Assembly (NCBI GenBank): GCA_016742075.1
Contig: JACVCL010000001.1
Span: 220,890-284,889 of the forward strand
Direction of reading: 5' to 3'
From: Phycisphaerales bacterium
GTDB taxonomy: Bacteria; Planctomycetota; Phycisphaerae; Phycisphaerales; UBA1924
DNA length: 64,000 bases
This document shows positions 1 to 8,431 of the stretch, one piece after another (the first letter of the stretch is position 1; each line of letters begins with the position of its first letter). Under the pieces are notes generated by a model, which was not told the DNA's origin, ran no database searches, and worked only from the letters and a program-made list of their open reading frames with translations. The position numbers and the translations under genes are program-made.

Positions 1-2
1 CT

Positions 3-422
3 CGCAATCCCCGACCAGACGGACAGCTTTGGGAAGCGGCAGTGCTGACGTTCTATCGAGCACAGGAAAGGGAGCTGCGTTGGGCAATGCGCAGCCTGAG
101 CGGCGAACGTCTCGCGATGCAGGAGTCGGTTCTGAAGCACTCCGGTGTGCCGGTTGTGTCCGCGCACGTGTGTACGGTGGACCGTTTCCAGGGACACGAG
201 GCCGACATCGTCTTTCTCTCGGTTGCCAACGGATGGCCGACCAGCTTCCTCGAGAGCCCGAACCGGATCAACGTCGCAGTGACTCGGGCGCGGTACCAGC
301 TGGTGGTCGTTGGTAACCGTCACGAGATGCTCAAGTGCCGGTCGCCGGTGCTCGGTGGGCTCGCACGCTCACTCAAGTACGGACTTCGCTTCAATCCCGG
401 CAAAGGGGGGCATGCATCATGA
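3..422 (+). CDS. Superfamily 1 helicase (UPF1/Dna2-like), C-terminal fragment
   Basis: The gene is cut by the window edge; the frame is open from base 3 and leaves 139 C-terminal residues. What remains is the end of the second RecA-like domain: motif V (VDRFQGHEADIVFLSV) and motif VI (NVAVTRARYQLVVVGN), the arrangement of UPF1/Dna2/AAA_12-type SF1 helicases. These are ATP-driven DNA or RNA translocases, common in defence islands. The N-terminal part, with Walker A and any nuclease fusion, lies outside the window. The stop codon overlaps the next start as ATGA, so the four genes to 4535 form one translationally coupled operon. Family call is firm; the subfamily is not resolvable from this fragment. 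Confidence 0.85.
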   Translation, partial: RNPRPDGQLWEAAVLTFYRAQERELRWAMRSLSGERLAMQESVLKHSGVPVVSAHVCTVDRFQGHEADIVFLSVANGWPTSFLESPNRINVAVTRARYQLVVVGNRHEMLKCRSPVLGGLARSLKYGLRFNPGKGGHAS

Positions 423-1543
423 GTATCCAGTTTGTGTTGACCAGAAGAGTCCCTCTGCGGCGGTTCGATCTCGTCGCGACGATTGCCCGCGAGGAAGCAC
501 GTGCTGAACTGGCACCTGTGCTCGTATGGGCCAAGCAGGAGGTTGATGCGAGTCGGCGGCTCGATCCCGTGTCGCTCGCCCAGCATCTACTCGGGCCTGG
601 TGCCGGAATGATCACGGTCGCGAAGCGCTTGCTTCTCATCTGCCGCGATCTCCAGTTGGTCACCGACAACTTCGAAGGGCTCACCGATCAGGGCGTCGCG
701 GCTGCCAAGACGGGCAGAGTTCTTCAGCCGGACAAAGGCGAGTGGTCGCTGTGGACTGCCGAAGATCCGCTTCTCCTGTTCCCGATCATCGGCGTAGCGC
801 CACGGTCTGGGCCCCAGAATGGGAACGAGCAGAGAAAGCGCGATGAACCGCGGCCTCGCGCGGAAGCGTTGCCGGACTGGGTCCGCGACGCCGCGGGCCA
901 GGTGGCCCCGATGCTGATTGACGGCCGCCTGGCACGGTTCGACGACATCGCTGCCGCAGCGATCGAGGTGAGCACGACAGACGAACTGGAGGTTCGCTGG
1001 ACGGTGAGCGACAAGCCCGAGCTGCGCGTAGTCGGGAACATCAACGGGCGACACCGGATCGATCAACCGATCACCCGAGGTGATCTTCCAGATGCGAGAA
1101 CCGTGTGGCACGAGCTCTTGGCGTCCAGGCGGCTTGATCGCAGCTGGGATGACAACCGTCAAGCGTTGATGATCCCGTTTGCCGCGGCGACTACAGAGGA
1201 CGAACGCCTCAATATGCGAACAACGCTGGAGTTCGCATCGCCCACTCTCGATGGGGTGGGCTCATTCCGTGACGTGAAGGTACCGAGCATCAGACTGTGT
1301 CCGGATTCGAACCGCGCCGCGACGGAATGGGCGCGGTATCAGATCGCATCACAGGTCAGCGGGATTCAGACAGTTCGTGTGTTCGAGAGCTTGACGCAGC
1401 GGGTACGTTCGACGTTTGCCGGGTGGAGTGTGGAGTTCCCGAGCCGGGAAGACTTGGCGCGTCAGTTTGCCGGTAACACCAAACACGACGCTCGATCGCG
1501 GTCCTACTGGGCGGTGCAGGCAGCACTGGATTGGAATCTGTGA
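419..1543 (+). CDS. Unknown 374-aa protein of helicase/PLD operon
   Basis: I do not recognise this family. The ATG overlaps the upstream stop (ATGA) and is preceded by a purine-rich AAAGGGGGGC stretch. An earlier in-frame start exists but lies inside the helicase gene and has no ribosome site. The protein is soluble, with no signal peptide or membrane segment. Residues about 55-110 alternate basic helix and turn (AQHLLG, VAKRLLLICRDLQLV, GLTDQGVAAA) and could form a winged-helix DNA-binding fold; the C-terminal third (TEWARYQIASQV, SYWAVQAALDWNL) is rich in aromatic and basic residues. Its fixed place between a helicase and a PLD nuclease suggests a core subunit or adaptor of the same machine. 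That function is inference. Confidence 0.75.
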   Translation: MSIQFVLTRRVPLRRFDLVATIAREEARAELAPVLVWAKQEVDASRRLDPVSLAQHLLGPGAGMITVAKRLLLICRDLQLVTDNFEGLTDQGVAAAKTGRVLQPDKGEWSLWTAEDPLLLFPIIGVAPRSGPQNGNEQRKRDEPRPRAEALPDWVRDAAGQVAPMLIDGRLARFDDIAAAAIEVSTTDELEVRWTVSDKPELRVVGNINGRHRIDQPITRGDLPDARTVWHELLASRRLDRSWDDNRQALMIPFAAATTEDERLNMRTTLEFASPTLDGVGSFRDVKVPSIRLCPDSNRAATEWARYQIASQVSGIQTVRVFESLTQRVRSTFAGWSVEFPSREDLARQFAGNTKHDARSRSYWAVQAALDWNL

Positions 1544-1560
1544 AGGAGGAGAATCAGACC

Positions 1561-3105
1561 ATGTGGGATCACACCATCGAACACATCGTGGATCAACGCA
1601 GCCGGCTCGTTCCGCCTTTGCTTGTCAGAAACACTGCACCGAATACTGCCGCTAGGCCGATCGTGAAGAGCAGTTGGCGCGTTGCCGCGACAGGCCCGGA
1701 TCGCTGTGTGCTCACCGAGGCACTGTCGATCATTCACGCGGCGCAGCAAGTCGTAGTCTTCAGCTCCTTCCTTCTGTCAGATATCGAGATTCAGAGGGCG
1801 CTCCTCGAAGCCGCCGCGCGCGGCTGCCGGGTGTATGGCCTTGTCGCTGCTGAAGCTAAGCTCGATCGCGACGTCAGCGACGAGGATGACTTCGAGACGA
1901 AAACTACGGAATCCCACAAGCAGATGCTCAACGAGTTTGCCGGGCGCATGCTGATTCGTTCTTCGCCGGCGTTCCACGCCAAGTGCGTGCTCGCTGATCC
2001 CGCAACCGCTGTGGCACGCGGCATTCTGCTCACGGCAAACCTGACGACGGAAGCTCTGACCAGGAACGAAGAGCTGGCGGTGCGTCTGAGCGTGCCCGAA
2101 ACACAAGAGATGTTCGAGCAACTGCGTTACGCGATTTGGGAGATGGCGGAGCGGGAGCTGGTGGGAAAGGGTCAGCTCGACCGCGTCAAGCCCCTCGGAG
2201 AGGTCGTGTTGCCCCAGTCCGCCCAGCGCGTCGTCGCCACGATGGGTGCGCGTTGTCAGATACGGGAAGCGATGTTGGAGATGATCCGCGCTGCACATCG
2301 CGGGATCATCGTCTCAAGCTTCGGCTGGGATGCGGATCATCCGGTTGTCGCCGCACTTTGCAAGAGGGCCGGTGAAGGCCTGCCCGTGACAGTTCTCGCC
2401 CGGTATCGGTCAGCTTCCATTCCGGCGCTGCTGAAGCTCCGAAGAGCCGGGGCAAGGGTGCATTGCTTCACGTGGCTGCACGCCAAGGCACTCGTGTGCG
2501 ACGATCAGGCGATGGTCATGTCGGCCAACCTGCAAAAGCACGGGCTCGACGAGGGCTTTGAGCTCGGCGTGCGCTTGGCCGGTGCGGACTCAGAGGCACT
2601 GCGAGAGCTTCTGCAGTCATGGACAGAACATTCCCAATGGCGAGTTGAGATTCCCGCGACCCTCGGGGACGCGTCCGGGGAGATCGTTCCGCTCTCGCCG
2701 AACTCCGTTCCCAAGAAACCTGAGCCGACGATCCGAATCAAGGCAACCGAAACGGTCACCCTCGATGCAGTCACCGCAAGGTCGGCCGATCGCCTTGAAG
2801 AGGCCAAGCTCTCGGAGGCCAGTGTGCGGCAGGAAGTCGAGCGGCGGGGCATGGCGTGGGTGCATCAGGTCATTGTCAGATATTCACTGCGAGCACCGCG
2901 AGTGCCCAGTGCCGCCAAGCGGGAGGAGCGCTCCAAGGGTGCCAAGGAAGGAGATGGCACCGTCGCCGAGAGGCCAGCGGTGTATCGCCTACCCGACGGG
3001 TCGAAAGCCCTGGGCGCAGGGACCCCGGAGGAGGCAAAGGCCGCCAGACGGGTGGCCGAGAGCCTCGGCATCAAGACCATCCTGGCAGAGGAGCGAGTCT
3101 CATGA
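1561..3105 (+). CDS. Phospholipase D-superfamily nuclease-like protein
   Basis: This 514-aa protein carries two HxK(x4)D signatures, HAKCVLADP near residue 138 and HAKALVCDD near residue 306, each followed by a small-residue/Asn turn (LLTANLT, VMSANL). That is the duplicated active site of the PLD superfamily, which includes nucleases such as Nuc and the DISARM DrmC protein. No signal peptide is present, so nuclease action in the cytoplasm is more likely than phospholipase activity. The ATG at 1561 has a strong AAGGAGGAG nine bases upstream; a TTG thirty bases earlier is a poor alternative. About 120 C-terminal residues are charged and lack recognisable motifs. It is longer than DrmC (about 230 aa), so a direct DISARM assignment is not supported. 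Confidence 0.85.
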   Translation: MWDHTIEHIVDQRSRLVPPLLVRNTAPNTAARPIVKSSWRVAATGPDRCVLTEALSIIHAAQQVVVFSSFLLSDIEIQRALLEAAARGCRVYGLVAAEAKLDRDVSDEDDFETKTTESHKQMLNEFAGRMLIRSSPAFHAKCVLADPATAVARGILLTANLTTEALTRNEELAVRLSVPETQEMFEQLRYAIWEMAERELVGKGQLDRVKPLGEVVLPQSAQRVVATMGARCQIREAMLEMIRAAHRGIIVSSFGWDADHPVVAALCKRAGEGLPVTVLARYRSASIPALLKLRRAGARVHCFTWLHAKALVCDDQAMVMSANLQKHGLDEGFELGVRLAGADSEALRELLQSWTEHSQWRVEIPATLGDASGEIVPLSPNSVPKKPEPTIRIKATETVTLDAVTARSADRLEEAKLSEASVRQEVERRGMAWVHQVIVRYSLRAPRVPSAAKREERSKGAKEGDGTVAERPAVYRLPDGSKALGAGTPEEAKAARRVAESLGIKTILAEERVS

Positions 3106-4535
3106 GCACCAAGACTGGGACATTGCTCGCATGGCACTCCAAGAACCACGGCCTTGACGTGCTGCGACATGCCCTCAGGCTGTTGAAGGCGAAGGGCCAT
3201 CCCATTGGGCAAGTGATCTATCTCAAGAGGAAAGCCGAGCCAGTGGCGGTTGGGCCAGAGTGGGATGGACCTCCGGTCGACATTCGGACCTTGACGGTCA
3301 GTGACCCAAGCAACCACGCGCAGATCTATGAGGCGATCTCTCAGCAGGTGATTCCAGATGTGCAGTCGGTCGCCAACTTGCACGTGAACGTGTCCCCCGG
3401 GACGCCGGCCATGCACTGCGTGTGGCTTCTGCTACACGCGGGAGGCGCGTTCCCAGGCGGCACCCGGCTGTGGTCGTCGCAGCGGGAAGGGCGGGACGGC
3501 CCGGTCCGGATCGATCCCGTCGTGTTTCCAATCTCGACGTACCTGGCGGAGATTCGCGAGACCGCGTCCGTGCGTGCACCTGTCGCGCAGTATGACCCCG
3601 AAGCGAGGTCACCCGCAAGACGCCGGGCGCTTGAGGACATCATGCGTTACGCGGGCGTGGCAGGCGCTCCCTTGCTTGTACTCGGAGAACGTGGCACTGG
3701 GAAGACACGCCTCGTCGAGACGATCGTGGCGAGTATCAAGCGTCGCGGCAACGTCGTCACAGTGCCATGCGGTGCACTCGACTCCACATTGGCAGAGAGT
3801 GAACTGTTCGGGCATGTCAAGGGTGCATTCACCGGAGCCGAGTCGGTGCGCAAAGGGCTCCTCGGCAATGCAGACGGGGGCATTTTGTTCCTGGATGAGG
3901 TGCAGGACTTGCCCACGGGGGTTCAGAGGAAGTTGATCCGATTCTTGCAGGATCGGCATCGCCGATATCGGCAGGTGGGCGGAGACAAGGAGCTCTCTGT
4001 CGATGTCGAAGTTGTCTGTGCCAGCAACATGCCGATTGCCGATCTCGCTGAGCGGCTTGCCCCGGATCTCTTCGATCGTCTGAGCCATCTCATTGTGACG
4101 GTTCCTCCGCTCAGAGACTGCCGGGACGATCTCGTTGACGATTGGGCGCGAGTCTGGCGAGAGTTGCGCGTGACCACGGCGGTGCCCTCCGATCCACCTG
4201 TGCACGATCTTGTGATTGAGGCGCTGGCAACTCATCCGTTTCCGGGCAATCTGCGTGATCTACAGCGTCTGGCGGTCCTCATCACAGCGTGGTGGAATGG
4301 CCGCACAGAAGCAGCTGCTGTGGAGCAGGCAGTCACCGCGTGGCGGCGGAGCGGGAGCGCCATTCGCAGCACAAAGGAGCGCTCGCCTTGGGGCGAAGGC
4401 ACTCGACGCGAACGCATCCGCCATTTCCAGCGTGGGTTGGCTCAGTGGGCTAAGGAGCGGCATGGCACATGGGCCCGAGCCGCAGAGGCCCTAGGCTGCG
4501 ATGAACGCACCCTCCGGGAGGATGCAGGCGATTAG
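3102..4535 (+). CDS. RtcR-like CARF-domain sigma-54 activator
   Basis: This 477-aa protein is a bacterial enhancer-binding protein. The AAA+ domain has Walker A GERGTGKT (about 195-202), the sigma-54-contacting GAFTGA loop (about 241-246), Walker B ILFLDEVQD (about 260) and the LFDRLSHLIVTVPPLRD sensor region. The C-terminus (TWARAAEALGCDERTLRE) is a Fis-type helix-turn-helix. The N-terminal about 170 residues resemble the CARF/Rossmann domain of RtcR, with NVSPGTPAMHCVWLLL near residue 95 matching the T/S-G-T ligand loop. RtcR is switched on by end-modified RNA; CARF domains generally bind nucleotide or RNA-end ligands. It is the last gene of the operon, joined to the PLD gene by ATGA. I infer that it senses a damage or infection signal and switches on a sigma-54 promoter of this locus. 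Confidence 0.85.
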   Translation: MSTKTGTLLAWHSKNHGLDVLRHALRLLKAKGHPIGQVIYLKRKAEPVAVGPEWDGPPVDIRTLTVSDPSNHAQIYEAISQQVIPDVQSVANLHVNVSPGTPAMHCVWLLLHAGGAFPGGTRLWSSQREGRDGPVRIDPVVFPISTYLAEIRETASVRAPVAQYDPEARSPARRRALEDIMRYAGVAGAPLLVLGERGTGKTRLVETIVASIKRRGNVVTVPCGALDSTLAESELFGHVKGAFTGAESVRKGLLGNADGGILFLDEVQDLPTGVQRKLIRFLQDRHRRYRQVGGDKELSVDVEVVCASNMPIADLAERLAPDLFDRLSHLIVTVPPLRDCRDDLVDDWARVWRELRVTTAVPSDPPVHDLVIEALATHPFPGNLRDLQRLAVLITAWWNGRTEAAAVEQAVTAWRRSGSAIRSTKERSPWGEGTRRERIRHFQRGLAQWAKERHGTWARAAEALGCDERTLREDAGD

Positions 4536-4591
4536 TTTTCCAGTATTCGATCATTTTCCGGCACCGGAAATCGATGGCTCTCTGGAAAACT
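4534..4591. promoter_or_regulatory. Nested inverted repeats at operon end
   Basis: A perfect 10-bp pair AGTTTTCCAG (4534-4543) / CTGGAAAACT (4582-4591) encloses a second pair TTTCCGG (4555-4561) / CCGGAAA (4564-4570), with CGAT / ATCG next to the inner stem. The left arm starts on the stop codon of the RtcR-like gene. There is no following T-run, so it does not look like a standard terminator. It could be a transcript-end hairpin, a protein-binding dyad or an operator for genes to the right. Confidence 0.5.
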
Positions 4592-5110
4592 GCGAAGCAT
4601 CCACCGCCTTCAGTCCCCGCCGCTTCCCGCCACAGGTGCCCCCCCCGGAACCTGGACCTGAACTTCGGCAGATCGCGAAGCGATTCTGGATTCCACGAAC
4701 CAGACCGTCGTCAGCACCTCAGCTCATGCCCGGTTGAATCTGACTCTGCGCAGCGTGCTGGGACTTGATCGTCCAGGCCGTTCAGCAATTGCAGTCGTGC
4801 AACTTTCAGGCATCGCGATGGCCCCGTCACGGAAATCACCTGGCGACGCCGCTTTGCAGTGCCATGCCGACAGCGCACAACACCCTCGTCATCTCCGGCG
4901 ATCTGCGTCAACAAGACCACTCCCACCATACAAGTGATGTGGAAGGGGCTCACACCGCTAGCTCAAACGCGCCACAAGGGCGGCATCTGTTGCCTGCAAC
5001 CCTCCCTTCTTGAAGCCCCCGAGCGGTGGCGGGTCGGCACGCTGCACACACACTACAATCGAGGGTTCCTCGGGTGCTGGTGCACCCGCGACTGCCTGGG
5101 AGTTGCCCAC
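4592..5110. other. Intergenic stretch before nurA
   Basis: About 520 bases without a convincing gene. Short frames on both strands have no ribosome site and low-complexity translations. A TACAAT at 5054-5059 could be a -10 element for nurA, but no good -35 is visible at the right distance. Confidence 0.4.
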
Positions 5111-6277
5111 TTGATCGATCCCGAGAGCATCTCCGCACTTCGCTCAGAACTCGCCTCCAGCATACAAGGCGATCGGAGGGTCCTTGACGAGCTCCGGGAG
5201 GATGTGCGCCCGCTCAAGGGGCAGACGCGAAAGATCCAGCCTAGGAGTACGACTGCGATCTCCCTCGTCGGAACTGACGGCGGGAACAACAAAATCGAGT
5301 TCGACCCGTTCATGGTGCAACTGGTCCGGGTCGTGGACTCGAGCAACAACGAGTACTGCCTGGAGGTCGTGACGCCGACCACCGACCGGTTGGCGGTGAA
5401 CGCGCGGCATTTTGACGCTGCCGGCGCGCCCAAGACCGCGCTCGGCCAGATGCTCACTAAACTGCTGCCCGCAGGCGAGCGGTCGATCTGGAACCTCTCG
5501 CCGATGATCCCCAAGCCGCCCGCCCCGGGCGCGAAGATCGAGCCTATATCTCCAAGCTGGGTGCAGGTCTACCGCGAGCTCACCGAGTGGGCAGTGCTGC
5601 TGAAGCTCGTCAGCGAGCTCCAGTACGGATCAGACACGGTGATCATCGCCGACGGCAACCTTCGCAGCAAGGTGTTCAAAGGCGATCTCTTCATCAAGTA
5701 CCGTCAGCTTCTTTCGGACGCGATCGAGACCCAGAAGAAAAACAAGCGGAACATTTATCTGGCGGGCGTTTCCAAGGGCAGCAAGGTACTCCAACGGTAT
5801 CGCCTCGCGATGGGGATCGAAGGCGTCCTTCGCACGGACTATCCCGCCTATGTCGAAGTCCCGCGCGAACTGGAGGAGAAATCCTACGTGTGGGGCGAAT
5901 ACGCCCGCGGGGATGAGGAGGCCGGGAAGCTCGGCGGCGAGGCGAACAAGTTTGTGGGTGGAAAGATGTTCTTTGTGAAGTTCGGCTCGCGTCCGCATGA
6001 CCCTATCTGGCCGATCGATATCTTTATCCCCCAAGCCAAGGACGCGCCGACGGTTTTGGGCTATATGCTCGCAGACGCCATTGATGGCTTTCCCGTTCCG
6101 TTCTACCCGCAGTGCCTCCAACGGGCACACGAGAACGCGGCGCTCGTCGACTTCGACATGACCATTCTGCAAGACGAGGTCATCCGGTCAGTCCGGGGGA
6201 TCCTCGCTGAGCACGCGGGTCGCCTGGATGAGATGTCCCTGCAGCCGAGCGATCCGGCAGCTGCCCGCTATCGCTAA
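5111..6277 (+). CDS. nurA: NurA-domain nuclease
   Basis: The 388-aa protein has the NurA motif set in order: a metal-binding Asp strand VGTDGGNN (about 52), a second Asp in IIADGNLRS (about 177), GVSKGSKV (about 218) and a C-terminal YPQCLQRAHE segment. NurA is a 5'-3' exonuclease/endonuclease that works with the HerA translocase, which is the next gene. I chose TTG at 5111 because GGGAG stands eight bases upstream and the protein then has normal NurA length; the frame runs on upstream without coding character. In archaea the pair resects DNA ends; bacterial pairs inside defence islands are thought to degrade phage DNA. Confidence 0.85.
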   Translation: MIDPESISALRSELASSIQGDRRVLDELREDVRPLKGQTRKIQPRSTTAISLVGTDGGNNKIEFDPFMVQLVRVVDSSNNEYCLEVVTPTTDRLAVNARHFDAAGAPKTALGQMLTKLLPAGERSIWNLSPMIPKPPAPGAKIEPISPSWVQVYRELTEWAVLLKLVSELQYGSDTVIIADGNLRSKVFKGDLFIKYRQLLSDAIETQKKNKRNIYLAGVSKGSKVLQRYRLAMGIEGVLRTDYPAYVEVPRELEEKSYVWGEYARGDEEAGKLGGEANKFVGGKMFFVKFGSRPHDPIWPIDIFIPQAKDAPTVLGYMLADAIDGFPVPFYPQCLQRAHENAALVDFDMTILQDEVIRSVRGILAEHAGRLDEMSLQPSDPAAARYR

Positions 6278-6294
6278 GACCCCGGAGGCCACCT

Positions 6295-8430
6295 TTGCAA
6301 CTGTTTCCCAAAGACAAGACGATCGGCATCTTCCGCGGCTTCACGGAGGGTGGGTTGGAGTTCCACGCTGATCTTGCGCTGCCATACCAGAGCAACTTCC
6401 AGAACATCCCGATGCACGGCCAGCTAGTGCTCGTGCAGTTGGAGACGCCGAGCGAAGCAGTGCTGGGGCGAATCACGTCTCTGTCTTCGGATGGCCGCTT
6501 GACCGGTGCAGCGGGCGAAGATTTCAACATTCGCGCCATGCGTGAGTCTCGGAACGTACCGGAACAGCTGCGAGAGGATTACCTCAAGTACCGTGTTGAC
6601 ATCCGGGTACTCGGTGTGCTTCGAGTGAACGGGGACAAGAAGCTCACATTCGTGGCGTCCCACCGGCGTCTTCCACACGTCGGCAGTCCTGTCGCGTTCG
6701 TAGATGATGTCATTCTGAAGGAATTGCTGGGACACGACAGTGATGGTGCCATCATCGGCCACTACGCGATGGGAGAGTACGTGTACACGGGTGGCAACGC
6801 TGCCGTCGCGCCCGACGAGTGGGTCCAGCACCTGAACCCGGAGCTCAAGGTCAAGTTCCTTGCCAGCAGTCTCGTATCTCGCCGCACATTCGTCTTCGCA
6901 CGTGCTGGCTTCGGCAAATCGAACTTGAATAAGCTGTTGTTCTCTGAGTTGTATCGCAACGACCCGATGTCCCCCCGACGCGGTGGAAAGGAGGTACCTG
7001 TCGGGACGATCATCTTCGATCCTGATGGGGAGTACTTCTGGCCAGATTTCAAGGACCGCCCCGGTCTGGCCGACGTGCCTCATCTGAGAGACAGACTGGT
7101 CGTGTTCACATCGCGCAAGATCGAGAGTAAGTACTACATGTCGTTTGTGGCGGCCGGTGTCAAGCTGGACATCCGCACATTGAGTGCTAGTGACGTGATC
7201 TCCCTCGCGCTGTCCCCGGAGAAACAGGATCAGCAAAACGTAGCCAAGCTCCGTGCCGTCCGTGGCCAGAACTGGTCCGACCTTGTCGATCTGGTCTTCA
7301 GAGATGGAAACTCAGCCAGCATCAACGACATCAAGCGTTTGTTGAACGTATCCCATGACGGCATGAGCGATGTCGAAGTCTTCGCGGCACGAGCGAATCT
7401 GACCCGGATCGTGAACATGCTCCACGATCCTGCTAGTCGTCTGATGGACGCGCTGCTTGCAGCGCTAAAGGAAGGCAAGCTCTGCGTTGTGGACGTGTCT
7501 CAGCTTCGCGGCGGTCCCTCGCTTGTCCTGAGTGGCCTGATCCTGAGGCGAATATTCGACCGCAATCAGGAGGAATTCACAAAGGAAGTGCCGCAGAGCA
7601 TTCCCACGATTGCCGTTGTCGAAGAGGCTCAATCGGTGCTGAACGAGAAGGCGTCCGCGGCCCAGCCATATATTGAATGGGTCAAGGAAGGCCGCAAGTA
7701 CGACCTCGGCGCGATGTTGATCACCCAGCAACCAGGCAGCATCCCAGGCGAGATTCTGAGCCAAGGGGACAACTGGTTCATCTTCCACCTGCTGTCAGCT
7801 GCAGACCTCCGAAGTGTGAAGGCGGCCAATGCGCACTACAGCGATGATCTCTTGAGCTCGCTTCTGAATGAACCGATTCCCGGGCACGGTGTGTTTTGGA
7901 GTAGCGTCGGCGGCCGGCCATTCCCCATCCCCTTTAGGGCCATGCTGTTTGAGGGTCTCTACAAGACCGTGGATCCCACGTACTCGGCTCCGGCGGTCGA
8001 TACGTTCGCCAGTCGGCTGCGCGCGCGACTCGGGGCAGAGGTTGCTGCCGTCACGGCTGCGCCGGCGCACGCGGCGGGTGTGGCGACGTCAGCCACAGGA
8101 GGGGTGGCACAAGGCGACGATGAGGGCGTGCCAGTGGATTTCCGTGCCGTCGCCATCCAGGTTGCCAAGGACAAGCTTCGCCAAGATCAGGAGTTCGTCG
8201 AGCAGTTCAACCGCACGATTGGTGTTCCGTGGTTCGTTGTCCAGCGAAAGCTGTCCGATCAACTACCTGCGAGCATGACCGATCGGGATGACCTTGCGCT
8301 CCAGCTGGTGACTGAAGTGCTAACAGAGCTCGCTGGGCAAGAGGGTGCTGGATGGCATCGTGAACGTCGGCAGAAGAAGAACGACCCGTCGAAGACACTC
8401 GTATGGGTGGTCAAAGGGCCCACCCCTTGA
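6295..8430 (+). CDS. herA: HerA-like hexameric DNA translocase
   Basis: A 711-aa FtsK/HerA-superfamily ATPase. It has an N-terminal beta-rich HAS-barrel-like region (1-190), Walker A ARAGFGKSN (about 203), an acidic Walker B IAVVEEAQ (about 440) and a C-terminal TQQPGSIPGEIL segment typical of HerA. HerA forms a ring that pumps duplex DNA into NurA. The TTG start is supported by GGAGG six bases upstream and the short 17-base gap from nurA. The last 130 residues add an Ala-rich linker and a small alpha/beta tail beyond the usual HerA end. Operon with nurA. Confidence 0.88.
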   Translation: MQLFPKDKTIGIFRGFTEGGLEFHADLALPYQSNFQNIPMHGQLVLVQLETPSEAVLGRITSLSSDGRLTGAAGEDFNIRAMRESRNVPEQLREDYLKYRVDIRVLGVLRVNGDKKLTFVASHRRLPHVGSPVAFVDDVILKELLGHDSDGAIIGHYAMGEYVYTGGNAAVAPDEWVQHLNPELKVKFLASSLVSRRTFVFARAGFGKSNLNKLLFSELYRNDPMSPRRGGKEVPVGTIIFDPDGEYFWPDFKDRPGLADVPHLRDRLVVFTSRKIESKYYMSFVAAGVKLDIRTLSASDVISLALSPEKQDQQNVAKLRAVRGQNWSDLVDLVFRDGNSASINDIKRLLNVSHDGMSDVEVFAARANLTRIVNMLHDPASRLMDALLAALKEGKLCVVDVSQLRGGPSLVLSGLILRRIFDRNQEEFTKEVPQSIPTIAVVEEAQSVLNEKASAAQPYIEWVKEGRKYDLGAMLITQQPGSIPGEILSQGDNWFIFHLLSAADLRSVKAANAHYSDDLLSSLLNEPIPGHGVFWSSVGGRPFPIPFRAMLFEGLYKTVDPTYSAPAVDTFASRLRARLGAEVAAVTAAPAHAAGVATSATGGVAQGDDEGVPVDFRAVAIQVAKDKLRQDQEFVEQFNRTIGVPWFVVQRKLSDQLPASMTDRDDLALQLVTEVLTELAGQEGAGWHRERRQKKNDPSKTLVWVVKGPTP

Positions 8431-8431
8431 T

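Noticed and set aside
3..4535. Assignment of the left operon to DISARM
   Set aside because: Helicase plus PLD are present, but no DUF1998 (DrmB) or DISARM methylase is in the operon, and the PLD protein is twice DrmC length.
4711..4953. 80-aa minus-strand frame before nurA
   Set aside because: No ribosome site, no protein-like pattern, and codon use unlike neighbours.
4461..5110. Sigma-54 promoter before nurA
   Set aside because: TGGCAC occurs near 4463 but no TTGC follows at the required spacing; no acceptable -24/-12 pair seen.
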